Assembly: GCA_936432065.2 (NCBI GenBank)
Contig: OW386286.2
Coordinates: forward strand, 17,419,179 to 17,483,178
Direction of reading: 5' to 3'
DNA from: Rutpela maculata
Lineage: Eukaryota > Arthropoda > Insecta > Coleoptera > Cerambycidae
Length of the DNA stretch: 64,000 nucleotides
Shown here piece after piece: positions 34,151 to 47,462 of this stretch. Under the pieces are notes generated by a model that saw nothing but the letters and a program-made list of their open reading frames with translations, did not search any database and had not been told where the DNA came from. The translations under genes and the position numbers were made by a program. Each line of letters begins with the position of its first letter. Positions within the stretch are counted from its first letter, which is position 1.

Positions 34151-36225
34151 ATCACGGAAAGATTTGTATGCAAGTATGACACAATATATCTTACCTTGTA
34201 CCTACACTAGGCACTTAGTCAGGATCGAATGCCTTCAACACTGCAATTGTAAAAGAATCAACTACGTTGTTAGGTAATTGTCAGTACGTTTCACAAATAT
34301 AGTAGATTTCCGATAAAAGTAGGTTATGCATTAACATTTTAAAATGAAATAAAATTCACTTTATCACTTTGTGTACATTTATGATTCACACGGTACATGG
34401 CAGTTTTATGCCATTAATCCTTAAGTTTGTGTATGATTTAATATTATATAAAAATGGTTTATTTTATTGGGAAAAAAATGTTTTATGTTGCCAGCAGCTT
34501 TTTGGGTTTGTATATATAATTATTATGAAAATAAACATAATAAATACGCCACACATATTAAACAGAACTGGATGTGTTTGATTCAATATTGTTTCTTTAT
34601 TTGCTAGCTATGTATTACATGTTTTTGTAAGAACCATTACCGTTTTTAGGTTAAATTTATTACTAAAAATACATTGTAGCTGGCAATGATAAACATTTCA
34701 CCATTTCGTCGTTTTTTTTCTGAATGTTTCAGTAGATGTTTGCAATATAATATTATGTCTATATGAGAGCCGTCTCTGGCGTCGAGACAAGATTCCCGAG
34801 CCCTGAATATTTAATACGCTTTCATTGGAATTAAAAATTTCCTGTTTTAACAGCTTTCAAAAATTCAAAATTTACAAAACAAAAACAACCGAAATCAGCT
34901 GATTGTAACGCACAGCTGTGTCCCTTTAAATTGCCTATCGCTATCTAATGAACTAATCTTAAGTATATTCTTTTTCCGACTGTTTCCTCTTGTATAATTA
35001 TCTATCCTTTGACCAAGCCCTACTCTACAGTTTGCGAGAGACTTCATAGAAATAGCTTGGAGTCAATCCAGAGTGATGATAAGTGAACAAACATAAAAAA
35101 CTTACGTGTCGAATTGAGGATCTTTGCCTTAAAAAAAAATTAAATTCGTTTAAAAATATCGCTTTCAAGTAAAACTTTAAATCAGATGGATAACATCAAT
35201 TTTATAGGTGAAATTTAATAACTCTAGATATTGAGGTTTTGTAGTTCGTATCAGTATTTCAATTATGTAAATATATTCGTTTTAAAATCCCTAAGTATAT
35301 GAATATTTTTGTTCTAAAATCGATAATATGCATGTATTACGTGACGCTAAACCACATTGAAATACACATTCCCGTGTGGTTTTACTATCAATAATTACTC
35401 ACGATAAACAAATGTTCTGTATATAATATACTGTTTTGTGTTGGGTGTGTATATCGTTAAAATTAAAATTGAAATAACTGTAAAAATGTTAATATACCAT
35501 TCTGTAAATTATTACAATAAACACCACATTTACGTTTGGAATAGGTATGTACAGGGTGTTAGGGTCCTTTTAGGAGCTGATTTCACACGCTAAAATACTT
35601 GGTAAGACAAGTAAAATTGAAAATTTTTAAAAACCCCCGATCAATGTATCTAATCATACCAGTTTCATATGATCGAATCAAAATGAGGCCTAAATCATGT
35701 TCGGCTACCATAGTTGTATGCACATTTTCAATTTTACTTCAATCGGACAATTTCTAGAGAAGTTCAACATGGCGAATTCAAGATGGCGACCAAACATCAA
35801 AATCTAATATGGCCTATAACCTTCTCGAGAAAATACTCTTTCAAATAAAAAAAACTACATCAAAATCGGATCACCCGCTGAAGAGATATGAAGCCACAGA
35901 CAGACAGACATACAAACATACGCGTCAAACTTCTAACATCCCTCTTTTGTGGTCGGGGGTTAAAAAGTTCCTGTAAACGTGTGTCGGGAATGCTTCCAAA
36001 AATTATAACCGAAAATGAAAACAAGTAACTCGTTTCAAATCAAATGAAGAATTAATAGATAAAATTGCAAATTAAACAAATGTAGATATTATAGATTTCT
36101 TTAAATGTTCAAAATGTAACTTTCGTAAGAAGACACTAAACAAAAACAATACCCCCAATGATATGAAAAATGTGTACTACTTTTCCAATAAAAAATTACT
36201 TTTTTCCTTGTATGCATTAAAATAC
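34151..36225. other. Intergenic with one dispersed repeat
   Basis: No gene found. Contains the repeat at 35555-35965 and an imperfect CCACATTGAA...CGTGTGG inverted pair near 35355. Confidence 0.4.
35555..35965 (+). repeat. Dispersed non-coding insect repeat
   Basis: Begins TACAGGGTGTTAGGGTCC and runs through CAAGATGGCGACCAAAC and ACAGACAGACAGACATAC to CGGGGGTTAAAAAG. This arrangement (ACAGGGTGT start, AAAATCGGATCACCCG, bounded by GGGGGTTAAA) is typical of a repeat I recall from other insect genomes. No coding capacity. Confidence 0.5.
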
Positions 36226-36228
36226 ACT

Positions 36229-36800
36229 GTCCGGAAAAGTGTTGTACTTCAGTTTTTATTCCTATTTTCTTATACTCCCATAACTGGGGATTAAAAGTGT
36301 CCCAGACTACTTAGAAATATTATTTCTTTTTTTGGGGTAAAAGAATATTTTCAAATATCAATTACCTTATGTAGATAGTGTTAGGCTGTACCAAGAAACT
36401 AACTCTTGGTATATTAACATTGTTTAAGAGGAATTGATTGAAAAAGAAAGAAAAATATGCAAGTCAGAACAATTCAATGAATACCATCAGAAATCAATTC
36501 ACATGTTGAAAACCAGAGTGTATGGGGAATATTAAAGAACTTATATTTACATATCGAATAATAGTGAAGAGAACTGTTAGAGAACAAACGAAAACGAATA
36601 CATTTGGAACTCAGCCTAGAAAACTCAAAACAGTAATTGTAAATCTAGGGTACCAAACAATAAAATAATACAAAACACACTTTTGAGCGGTTTTTTAAAA
36701 ATGAAAGCTAAAAGAGTTTGTAAATGATGTCCGGTCGATCGAAACGTTGTTATTTTGCAAAGTCTGAGAAAAATAGGCATTTATTTTTGGTTTAGTATAA
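36229..36800 (+). pseudogene. Possible Tc1-like transposon relic
   Basis: Starts ACACTGTCCGGAAAAGTGTT, a Tc1-type terminal sequence. Near 36508 the plus strand reads VENQSVWGILK, resembling the IEN(V/L)WGxLK region before the last catalytic residue of Tc1 transposases, with a diverged C-terminal stretch after it. No second terminus and no intact frame. Weak evidence. Confidence 0.3.
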
Positions 36801-38700
36801 ATATTAAAAAAAGTCTAATTGATTTAGTTCATTTTTTTTTCAGCGACAACATTCCACTAGAAATTTTATTGTTGCTTCTTATGTATTATGACCTCCTGAT
36901 TACGAAAAAAATATTTGCTCCTAAAAATTCCTGGTGCGTCAGGAGTCATATACACTTTTTGACGCACTTTCACTTTTCTACTTATCTGCGTAATATATCT
37001 TGTACTGGTAATCGAATGGGAATTTTAAAAATACTGGCTTATTTCCAATAAAATTCTTAAAAAATATATACCTGTCCGATATGTATAAATTAGTCCGCCA
37101 TCTTGGAAAAAAAATGCAAAACACCAAAAATGGCCGAAAAACTCAAAATTTAATGTCTTTTCGATAAGAAGGAGTAATTTCACCAAGGTTGGCAAAAATC
37201 TATGGTCAAATATAACACACCAAATCCGGTTAAAGATGGCGGCCAAAATTAAATTTTTAATTCTTCGTCTAGTATCTGTCTGAGGAAGTGAGGGCATCAG
37301 AGTTGGAAAATGCAGATACGTATGGTATTTTACAGTACTGGTGATTGAATTTTCGTTGTTATAATTTTCTAGTGTAAAATAAATTTGCCAAGGGAAAAGT
37401 ACAACATAAAGAATTAAAATTTCAAAGTAAAATTACAGTTTTACTGTAAATGTGCAATGACATGGAACATTACTTACACCGACATTATTTGGAAAAAAAT
37501 GTATTTTTACAGTCATGCCATGGGACATTTACTTAGTAAAAGTGCTCAATTACTCGGTAATTTTACCAGTCCTTTTATCAGTGTATTTTCATCGTACAGA
37601 GGTCAATAAAAAAACAAATTGAATGTATTTGACTCAACAATAAGCAAGATATAATTTTAAAAAACGCATTTTCAGCCTTTTACTCCCCTAAGAAACACCT
37701 CTCTGCACTCTTTGGAGTTAGAGTTTCTTAATATTATGTGAGTGAAACCTTCAAATCCCTAAATTTTCATTTACCCTAATTTTTCCCTTTTCCAAGGAAT
37801 ATTTTTTTAATTTTAGCTGCATTCATGGGGGTTGAAAAATATTCCTTTTACGGCAACGCCAGGTTTACAGTCTAGTTCATATAAAGGTTCAGAGATAATT
37901 AGGACTGTTGGCAAAATTTGATTTATTTTAAAACAGTTTCAGCAATTTCATTTGTTGCTAGGGTGTATAGTGTATATGTATATTGTAAATTTCAAAAATA
38001 TCTATACCCTTTAATTTTGTCAACCGATTTTTCTTAATTTTTGTACTAGTTCTGTGGGACATCTCTCTAGATGTAATGAACCTTATTCCAATGAATCAGT
38101 GGTAAAATATTTCTTTAACGACATTAAAACTCGTTGTTTAAACACAAACTTCACTTTCCGTTACTACTTTCTCATTACAAACTGAATATCGCAATGACTA
38201 ATGTCTTGTGTTTACTTATGTATTTCACATGTAATAAACAGTATTTTTAAATATTAAGTAATTGACTATGTCTAGTTTTAAATATTCGAGTGGCACGTAC
38301 TAGGTACACTGAAAAAATATTTTCGTAATATTAATGAGTAGCCGTTTATTAGCTGAAAATTTATGAATCTGTTTGTTAATACAATGTACCTACAGCCAGG
38401 GTCGTCTACAGCTTCACCGGGCTGCTTATTATTGAGGGTCCCTTCCCCCTTTCAAGGTTTTATCGTTTTATTTTTTGCAATAAGTTTAAATCAACAATTA
38501 ATTATTTACCGATCTGAAAACTTTATTGAAAATTCAATTAACCATCGGTTTTTAAAAATGATATGAAACAATAGTTATGAATATGAACAGCAAAAATTCA
38601 TTAAAATTGAAATATTTATTTAATTTGATTTTCTTGAGAATCGCCAAATGTGCACAACTGCATGTCTAGTCTATATGACGTAATACAGCAGAGACTATAC
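36800..38700. other. Intergenic, no feature recognised
   Basis: Includes a CGCCATCTTGG/AAGATGGCGGCC pair (37096 and 37232), suggesting remnants of a TIR element, but I cannot delimit it. Confidence 0.35.
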
Positions 38701-38711
38701 ATAAATATTAA

Positions 38712-39010
38712 AGCAATGTACAGGGTTATTCATTATATTTAGGCCACCCTTTATTATCGATAATATTGGAGATAGAATAAAAAGTTTCGGACGAAAAGAC
38801 AAAAGTTGTATGGCTATAATGAACCCCTTTAATAAGTTAATGGAAGTACAGTGGCGTGCAGGGATACAAGAGGCAATAATATTTGTTTTAATGGAACGCC
38901 CTGTGTATTGTTGAATTTTTGAATTATCCTTTTTTTTTCTGATTTCAAAAATATGACATATGACAGTCCTACCTTTAACCATTTTCGAGATAATGAAAAT
39001 TGTATGGTAA
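38712..39010. repeat. ACAGGGT / CCCTGTGT repeat
   Basis: TACAGGGTTATTCATTAT at the left and GGAACGCCCTGTGTATT near 38900 are variants of the dispersed ACACCCTGTATA repeat. Non-coding. Confidence 0.4.
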
Positions 39011-39129
39011 ATCGTATTTAAGCTATTTATTATACGGAACGGAAATTACAATTATTAAAGTAGTCTATGAAAATGACAAGTAATCTGTTATTAAATCTGT
39101 CAGATTTTCATATAGCAGAGGGTAGTTTT

Positions 39130-39745
39130 CACCCCTCTAGGGGGTTGGTTCTTTGGCTGTGTTCACCCTCCACCGTGTCTCCCTTGCATTCTCATGAGCT
39201 TGTAAGCGAGAAGCTTTTATGACGCAGATCTATGTCCGGAAGGGTATAGAACGGGTGTAGAAAGCAACCAACCTCTTCGGCCCTTGGCAATAATAAATGA
39301 GAGCACGAGGGTTGAAAAATGCTCATTCATACTCCTTTCCGTAATGATACTGATAAAGATATCCCTATTTAAGGGATATCTTTGGCTCTGCACAAAAATT
39401 TAACGGATTTTTTTGGCCTCGGATTCGGATTCAGCGTCGAGAAATACATAGGAATACGATAGCTGGTTATCCAGATCACGACCTTTTTTTTGTGGAGCTG
39501 TGTAATCTACCATAGCTCAGCCTTGGCCTTTTACTTGTCCTATCAAATCATATCTTGTCTTGAATCCGCCTGGGAGTGGAAGAACAAGGGAGAACGCGAC
39601 TAGCGCCCTTAATACATAAATTGGTGTCGAGTCACTCAGACGCAGGGTAATAAGTTCTTCTACAATTCTACCTCAAACGTCGTTTACAAAGAAGCTTTTT
39701 TAATTTCAAAATTCCACGCGAACGTAATCGCGGGCACAGCTAGTA
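39130..39745 (+). repeat. Probable RTE/SINE-type 3-prime repeat
   Basis: GC-richer than its surroundings, no long frame, and ends CGCGAACGTAATCGCGGGCA then CAGCTAGT, the style of 3-prime ends of many insect RTE LINEs and their SINEs. Contains the perfect hairpin AAAGATATCCC / GGGATATCTTT at 39357-39385. Confidence 0.4.
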
Positions 39746-39758
39746 TAGTAATTAAGAT

Positions 39759-40190
39759 CTATCTATCTGCCCATCGTTTCCGAAGTTCTTTTTCGTCAAC
39801 ATCCAATATTTCGCCCTGGGGAATGAACCGAAGTCGAGCGAGATCCAATAAAAATTTATCACTTTTAAATTTCTCGGCAAACTGGGCATATATTATAGCC
39901 AGATTCATTATTATTTGTAGCTCTGGCTTGATCAATTCCTTACGTTCTTCCACTTATAGAAATATGGGAAAAATCTCGTTCTACATAAGAATTAGAAGGA
40001 CATTTTTCGCCCGCAAACAAATAGCGATTGACGAATGAGAAGGAAATAAGTTTCAATCCTCGACCTCGCGATACACACATATAAAATAATGTATGCTAAA
40101 AATCTGGACATACGCCCATCCAGTCGGAACTGGGACAATGCAGTAAAAATCGGGACTGTCCCGACGAAATCGGGACGGGTGGCAACCCCG
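39759..40190 (-). pseudogene. Unrecognised coding relic near a hAT-like terminus
   Basis: A 64-codon minus-strand frame (39953-39759) of normal protein composition ends ILDVDEKELRKRWADR and a stop. It follows TTTCTATAAG on the minus strand, which could be a splice acceptor. About 240 bp upstream, the minus strand begins CGGGGTTGCCACCCGTCCCG (40190), a hAT-type terminus sequence with GTCGGGACAGTCCCGA repeats. The frame may be the last exon of that element's gene, but I do not recognise the protein. Confidence 0.35.
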
Positions 40191-40199
40191 ATGTACACG

Positions 40200-42903
40200 T
40201 ACTTACATACATTGTATTAATGAAAATAATAATACATTTTCAGCCAATAAACAGGCATTCATTAATATTTCGAAAATATTTTTTTCAGTGAAGGGAACAA
40301 TAAAAAATAACAAAAATTGCTTTATTATCCACTGAAAAAACACGAAGTTTTATTTTCTGAAGAATACTGAAAATTCTTAAAACATTTGGTATCTATAGAA
40401 ATACGGAAATGCTTTAAATATCACTGACTGCTGCACCTGAAAAAATAAACATATCATGTGTTTTGTGGTGAAATCGGAGGAACTCTGTTAATACAGGATA
40501 AATTTGTTATTGCTATATGCTCGGCGATTTAGATAGAATCTCGACGGGATGTAATAAAGTTGTTTCATCGACTACTTGCAAGATATATCTTTAGTAAGTG
40601 GCCTGGAGTAAACTATTTTTAATTTTTGTACCTATGCGGCTTCGACAGATGTTTAACCAGACGAATTTGGTTTCCATTGAACTTCAGAATAGGCCCATCA
40701 CAATTATTTAAAGAACATTTCTGTATAATTCTTGGTTGTATCAACGATGGTTTACTGTCTAGGTTGGTCGATCTTTTTATTCTGTCATTATATTTGTGAC
40801 GTGACGTCATCTGATGGGTGGTTAGTATGATATTTGCCTACAAAACACATTAATTTTGAAAGGTGTAAAAATTTCGAGAAAAATCTAGTTTTAATCCATG
40901 TATATGAAACTCTCCCTTCTTTAAATATATTTCAACATAAAATAAATTACCAGGCGACAGGTGACCCAAGTAATATAACACAGTACGGACCATTAAGTTT
41001 CAGAGCTAAATTTTGTACCCGAGAATAATAATTAATAACCGACGTTTAGTTGTAATTTGGCTTTGGAATTTCATAGCCTGTTATCCCAAATATTTTTACT
41101 GCGATAATATTGTATTATAATTAAGCAATCAAATGGATGCAATTGTTCTTTAGATTTCTGGTTTCCACATTTGTGGCTGCGAATTGGCTTTTATACCTGC
41201 AGATAACACCCAATTTACTGTCCACTATTATGTAAATGAGTAAACAAAACAATTCAATTTTAATTATCTCTCTATGTCATTCTTTCGCCACTTTCGTTTC
41301 CACAATTTTTAACAGTAATGCACAAGCGAACGGATATAGTTACTTAAGGATGATTTTGCAGAGTGAGAGGTAAATATGCGTTTATTTTCGATTTATTATG
41401 AATATTTAAAAAACCAAATATAATATAATCTTTGAAACTGTTTTAGATAAGTACTTGCTGTTGTTCTAACGAATGCAACTATATATTTTTTTATTGTAAA
41501 GGATCTAGCGAGATAAACGTGGCGAAGTGGCCTCCATGGCCAATGTCTGAAATATTATATACCGGGTGTCAACGGAACCATTAGACAAGCCAGAGTTTCC
41601 AGAGTTTTCAAGATATAAGTCTTAAACTTGGCATGGGTAATATATACCAAAAACGGCAAATTTTTCATAATTTGACGCTTTTCCATCACTTCCGGTTTCC
41701 CCGGAAATGACCCCAACTTTGAAATTTTAAATGGAACACCCTGTATATTTTTACATTTTTTGATTGCGGAGACGATTTTCAGTAGGACTGCGTAACTCGA
41801 AAAAAAAAAAAATTTGAGACTACTTGATTTTTTTAGGGCTATTTTTATTTTTGCATCTAGAGTACAGTGAATGCACTAAAATCAATCGAATGGACCAAAA
41901 CAATAAGAGAAAAATGTAAACGTGAAATTTTTCGAATTGGTTTAGTAGCGACGACAAACCAAAATTTCCGAAACCACTAATTTGTAATTATGTCAACTTT
42001 TTCAAATGGCAACATCTTTTAGACACCCAGTAGTTAAGTACTAATTTTCGCGACATATACATTGATACCTTCAAATCGAAAACCGGTTTGATATTATATC
42101 AAATGCACAAATTCTTTGGTGGATAATAATTAAAATATCAAGTAAGTATGCCGTGGAAATTGAATAAAACTAGATTCAAAACATTCATTTTGCCAACAAA
42201 ACAGCCATTTTGAACTATATTAATTTTTTTACATTTATTGCCATTTACTTTAATTTTTGTAATAAAAAAGTGCTGTGGACATACCGTTAAGGAGTAATTT
42301 GAAACGATTTTCTGATGAAATACATAAATTATCATAATTCTGAGTAGATTAATAGTTTTGTCGCCCCCCCCCCCCAATATCATGGTCAAGTTGGGAAATT
42401 CAAGCTTCCCCCCCCCCCATCAATTTTTATTTTCGAAGGAAATTTTTTTTATTGAAGTTCGAGTTGGGAAATTCAAGCTTCGAGCTGGGAGAATTCAAGA
42501 AAAATTTCACCCCCGCTCATCAATTTTCGTTTTGGAGAACATTTTTTTGACGAGTTGAGAAAATTCCTGTAATGGGAATTATCAACACCCACCACCATTG
42601 CTGCCGGTTCTTGTTACCACAACGTTGGCGCAGCTTTTTTTACAGCTTTTTGTGCTACTTGAGTATGTCACAAAATATACTGACATTATAAAAAAAACAG
42701 TAAACCATAATTCCTGTTTGAAAATTGTAAAGAAGCCAAAAAAGTGTGACTTATATCACTTTTATTGTGCTATATTGATCTATTCTATTAGCTTGTATTA
42801 TCATAAGCTATACTTGCCCCTGAAATATCCCCGTAATAACGAATTACTCGATATAATCAAAGAAAGAAACATATAGACTACGTGAACTATGAATGAGAAA
42901 CAT
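40200..42903. other. Intergenic with repeats and poly-C runs
   Basis: No gene. 41565-41760 is another ACACCCTGTATA-ended repeat (CCGGGTGTCAACGGAACC at its left end). 42364-42550 holds two C runs (12-13 bp) and direct repeats of GAGTTGGGAAATTCAAGCTT-type sequence about 75 bp apart. Confidence 0.45.
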
Positions 42904-43260
42904 AGACTACAAGCCCATCGTAATTTTTGAGGGGTCAAGTGACCCAGCATGAATTATATCCAGTACGATGCTGGTATATGAAACCAGAACTTTAGGCACT
43001 ATGCCGTCACTTTTGGGCGGTACAGGTAGGTGAGTACACAGGTAAATTGAATTTTCCATCGGAAAGTGCGTTCTTCAGACAAAATATTCTTGTACGGCAT
43101 TCCTCATGTTGACGGTTCATAAAAAAAGATCACTTAGAACCTACTGCCGTACAAACTGGGACTGGAAGCCAGAAGAATTTTTGATTTTCCGCAAATTTTT
43201 CCAGGCAAATAGGTAATTTAATACTGTACGGCGTTTGTACAATTAGATTTGTATGCTTTC
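42904..43260 (+). repeat. Left TIR of nest level 1
   Basis: Complement of 62570-62924, ending inward near GGTAATTTAATACTGTACGG. Confidence 0.75.
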
Positions 43261-43958
43261 ATATATTCATTATTCAGCAACGGCGTACATATTTGGTGGT
43301 TACAGGGTGGGAAATCCCGAGTGCAACCCACTACCATTCAAAGATCTTAATGCTTTTTCATGAAACAAACGCATTTTTTGCCATGCCGTACATTTTTCAT
43401 GGAACATATGGCTGCGCCAGGAAAATTTATTTCCCTAAAATTTGTTTACGACATTAGCATACTTTGTTATACTTAATACAATAATCAATAAGAACTAAAT
43501 GCCGTACAAAAAGAATGGTTCCAGATGGCTGGAAAAGTACTTTATCACCCCCAAGATTTTTGCAACTATTTTCTACTTCATAAAGGTGATTTAATACTGT
43601 ACGCCGTTTGTACAATTCGATTTTTATGTTTTAATGGATCTGTTATTTAGCAATGCCGTACATTAGGGCGGTCCTTATTTATACTTGAGGAAAGAAATAT
43701 TTTCTAATTTAGTTTTGGGCCACCCCCCACAACGGTTTCAATTGCTAAAAAAATAATGTGGGTGAAATTTGAGCGAAATTGGATACGGGGAAAACGTGCC
43801 ACCCACCACCCCTAAATTTAATATTTCTTGAAATTCCCCACATTGTTATATTTGGTTTTTCTAAGTAAACAATAGGTATAATTGACATCCTGTAGATAAT
43901 TTATACTAGTTTAGGAAGAGGAAAGCGAATTCTAAACACTACACCTGAAAATATTGAC

Positions 43959-43999
43959 ATTAAAATTCCCTAATCCTTTTAGGATTAAGGAATTTTAAT
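43959..43999. repeat. 19 bp-arm hairpin
   Basis: ATTAAAATTCCCTAATCCT, loop TTT, then AGGATTAAGGAATTTTAAT; one mismatch. Upstream of the level 2 gene. Confidence 0.7.
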
Positions 44000-44098
44000 A
44001 GGTGGTCGCCCGCAAGGCGATCTATTTCCTCGAGTTTCCTTGAGTTTCTACCTGAACGGCATAAACCTTAATCCTCACTGTAATTTTAGCCAACCTGT

Positions 44099-45246
44099 AT
44101 GGCAATAAGTGCGTCAAAGCATTTCAGTACCTCATTATCAGTGAAAAGAGCAGCACGCAGCACAATGTCCCGCCAAATTAATTTGCGTGGTCGTGATAGT
44201 GTTTATCTGCTCGGTAATTTTTCAAACGAGATTACTGGAAGTAAACTTCCTTCTAATAAACAAGTTTTGAGTGTACTTTTTTTAACTTAAGAGACGTGAA
44301 GCTGAAACCAGACTTGTAATACAAGAAGTTGTGATTTTCTGGGAAAAGGCAAGAATTCCCACTAGAAAACAAAACCACTGTATTGATAAGCTAGTATCTT
44401 TGTATGAAGAATGGAGAACGCTTCAATAAAGGTGTAAGAAGCAGACGAACTTTCAAAAACAGAAAGAGGCAAATTTTGTAGCAAAGTTTGATGACTTACT
44501 TCTTCGACATAGCCCACGAAAACGCGCTTGAGACGATGACTATCTAGGAAGATAGGCAATTTTTAGTTCAACAACGGGAAAAAGGTCGACCAGGATTAAT
44601 GTACGGTATAGATTATGAATTAGAAGGCAGAGAAAGAAGAGCTGAAAAACGAGCACGCGAAGCTTCAGAAAGAAGAGAACGCAAGATACGAGAACTTGAA
44701 GAAGCAAGTAAGTACCAAAATTAATAGTATACATCTCAAGTGGAAACACCTTCGTAACTCAATTATTGGTCATCCAATTTCAACCAAATTTGGATCGGTA
44801 TCAAAGGTCTTAAAACAAAACTTATTTCAGTCAGTCAGCCAAATTTTTAAGGCCGAGAATTTTCTTTAAACGCTTTCAACAGTATTGGGCTAAGATTAAC
44901 AAACATTATTTTAAGTTCGGATTTGAAGACGGATATGTTCTTTCATTTTTAGATGATACAAAAGAGGTAGTCACATTTGTGATATCTGCTCTAGAAAATC
45001 CACAAAAGCAGCCTCGAGAAGATTATAGAGAATTTTTGGAGTTGTCCAGAAGCATTCGCATTCTTCGATTCAAAATTGTCAGAGGAATCCAAAGTGAAAA
45101 TGGTTGAAGCCCTAGGTAAGAAAGAGAATCTGGAAGAAGAAACACTGGATGTGAAAGAAGAATCATCGGATGTTGAAGAAAAGCCATTAGATATAGAAGA
45201 AGAATCATCATATAGTAAAAGTATCAAGCGAAAATGAAATTCCAAA
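44099..45246 (+). pseudogene. Level 2 element protein, N-terminal and central part
   Basis: Belongs to an uncharacterised family repeatedly found in insect and Hydra genomes (recognised from memory, no name). First block: MSRQINLRGRDSVYLLGNF (44165-44222) and GSKLPSNKQVLSVLF. Then, after shifts, WEKARIPTRKQNHCIDKLVS (44343-44400), SLYEEWRTLQ, a Lys/Glu-rich region and GLMYGIDYELEGRERRAEKR (44598-44660), followed by a charged coiled-coil-like tail. A splice donor GTAAGT at 44708 and acceptor TTTTTAG ending at 44952 bound an intron. The second exon reads PEAFAFFDSKLSEESKVKMV (45043-45100), an acidic stretch, and ends ENEIPKFV exactly at the hAT MITE duplication, after which the protein continues at 60798. 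Several frame breaks. Function unknown; could be the element's transposase or an accessory protein. Confidence 0.65.
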
Positions 45247-45742
45247 GTTTGTGGCAGGATTGGAAAAAACACTGTTTTACTTCCACATCCAGTGGAAGTA
45301 TAGTAACGACAAAAAAATTTTTAAAAATTTTTATTGTTCAAATAAGCTTAGAATGTCATGAAACGTCGAGATTTCAAGTTTGAGCGAAAAAAAAATTTCT
45401 GTCTGTCGGTCTGTCGGTCTGTCTGTCGGTCTGTAACTTTTTTTGTGCGCACGTTTACTCTAGAACCGTTTGAGATATTGACTTGAAATTTGGTACACAT
45501 ATGTACTTTAACGAGATCTAGAACTAGATTATATTTTCATCTTGTTCCGTCGAAGGGTTGGGGGGTAAATTGGGGTAAATTTGGAGTAAATAGGTAAATC
45601 AAGCAGGTAAGAGTTCATAAAATTGATATTTAGTATAGACAAGAGAAGCTAAGGTCTCAAAAAAAATTTTGGCATTAGCCACCCCCATTACCACCCCCAC
45701 CCCATTATTAAAGGGGATGAAAAAAAAATGTGATTTAATGTG

Positions 45743-46034
45743 AGTAGTTAAGTAGTGAGAGAATGAGCGCAATTCAAGGTCAATTTCCCATAAGAGATAA
45801 CATGGGGCGTGTCGCGGAAAAATCGAAATTTTCAAATGGTTCCAGCCCCCATGTATTTTCTTATGGGGCTAAAAATGAAATCCATCTTGTAACGCATTTC
45901 GATTTATCTAGGAGGCGTGTCCTGGAGATGATTGGGAGATGGTACTCGGTAATTACCCCCACTCCTGCAGAGGCGCCGCCTCTCATCGGTTCTAGAACCT
46001 ATGACCTAGAGCCTAGTGTGAGGTGGTAGGGTGA
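45743..46034 (+). repeat. Polinton left outer TIR
   Basis: Matches the complement of about 60072-60363 base for base by inspection. The 88-codon frame present in both arms is a consequence of that identity. Confidence 0.9.
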
Positions 46035-46041
46035 GGTGGGA

Positions 46042-46740
46042 TCTTCTTAGATGATAGGTGATAGGACCTAATGGGAGGGGGGGGGGAGATGAGAGATCCA
46101 ATCCCCGAGCTTAGATATTAGATTATAGCTAAAGATAAGATATTGTATCTGAAAGGACGTGGCTAAGAGTATACAGGGTGTATCCGGTAATAAAAATAAG
46201 ATGGCTACCGTTTATTGTTTATCAAACGCAGGTGATAGATGATAGGACCTATGATCATGGTTTTAGCATGAGGTGGAATCTTCTTAGATGATAGGTGATA
46301 GGACCTAATGGGAGGGGGGAGATGGGAGATCCAATCCCCGAGCTTAGATATTAGATTATAGCTAAAGATAAGAGATTATATCTGAAAGGAAGTGGCTAAG
46401 AGTATACAGGGTGTATCCGGTAATAAAAATAAGATGGCTACCGTTTATTGTTTATCAAACGCAGGTGATAGATGATAGGACCTATGATCATGGTTTTAGC
46501 ATGAGGTGGAATCTTCTTAGATGATAGGTGATAGGACCTAATGGGAGGGGGGAGATGGGAGATCCAATCCCTGAGCTGATGATATTAGATGATATTATTA
46601 TTATTATTATTATTACCCTGATATTAGATTATAGCTAAAGATAAGAGATTATATCTGAAAGGACGTGGCTAAGAGTATACCAGATGTATCTAAAATAAGA
46701 TGGCTACCTTTTATTGTTTATAGTTATTGGCGAATAGTAT
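46042..46740 (+). repeat. ~235 bp tandem triplication in the left arm
   Basis: Units start at TCTTAGATGATAGGTGATAG (46043, 46282, 46515). They share a G-rich run, GATCCAATCCC and AAGAGTATACAGGGTGTATC. The third unit has a TTA/ATT microsatellite insertion at 46597. The right arm has one copy only (59930-60070), so the triplication happened after the arms formed. Confidence 0.8.
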
Positions 46741-47354
46741 TGCATGTTTACGTTAGAGCGAGTTAAGAATGGTTACTGACGTCCATCATTAAATAGACAA
46801 TACTTATATGAGATAAATATTCTTCTGTTTCAATACGTTAAGATTTGAATGTTAAAATTGTAACCAAATGCAGAGACGTTATCGGATTCTAGGAAATTGT
46901 TAATGTAAATAAATGCGGCTGTCTACAGCTATATGTATATTTAAAACGTGATTAATTACCTTTAGATAACTACAGCGGCTAGATCAAAGGAAATATCGAG
47001 AGCCAATATAAACGCTTTTCAGACAAGTCTAGACTTGTTAGCCTGAGTTTTATATAAGATAAATATTCGTTCGCTTCTCTACGTTTAGATTTCAATGTAA
47101 TAAGAATATAATGCAGAGCCGTTATCGGATTCCTGGAAATTGTTAATGTAAACAAATGAAATCATTTCTGATAGCCTACTAACATAAGATAGGTATACGG
47201 TAAAGATGCATGCGAAGAATTTTGTGTCTTACAATACATGGTTTCTTATGGGAATATGTAGCCACCCCGCAGCGATATAGCAATTTAACATTGTTTTATA
47301 TGTAAAAGACGAACAGATTATGAAAATTCGGGGGCCTTTTAGAAATCGTTCACT

Positions 47355-47395
47355 GCAAAGTCACGTGACCCTCGACCGCCGAGTATAAAAGCAGC
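47355..47395 (+). promoter_or_regulatory. TATA and E-box promoter for the polymerase-derived ORF
   Basis: GAGTATAAAAGCAGCG (TATAAAA at 47384-47390) lies 73 bp before the ATG at 47463, with a TCACGTGA palindrome at 47361-47368 and an initiator-like TCATTAGC near 47414. Spacing fits a standard RNA polymerase II start. Confidence 0.6.
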
Positions 47396-47462
47396 GTCAT
47401 CTCCCCACCTCGATCATTAGCTGTTTATCTCTCGCGGTGAACGGTTGTCTAATTGAAACAGT

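Noticed and set aside
45280..45742. This stretch as part of the Polinton TIR
   Set aside because: It lies outside the AATGTG duplication and matches the independent element at 2960-4391.
45763..46029. Identical 88-codon ORF in both Polinton TIRs (also 60077-60343)
   Set aside because: Identity follows from the identical TIRs; no family resemblance and no promoter context, so not evidence of a gene.
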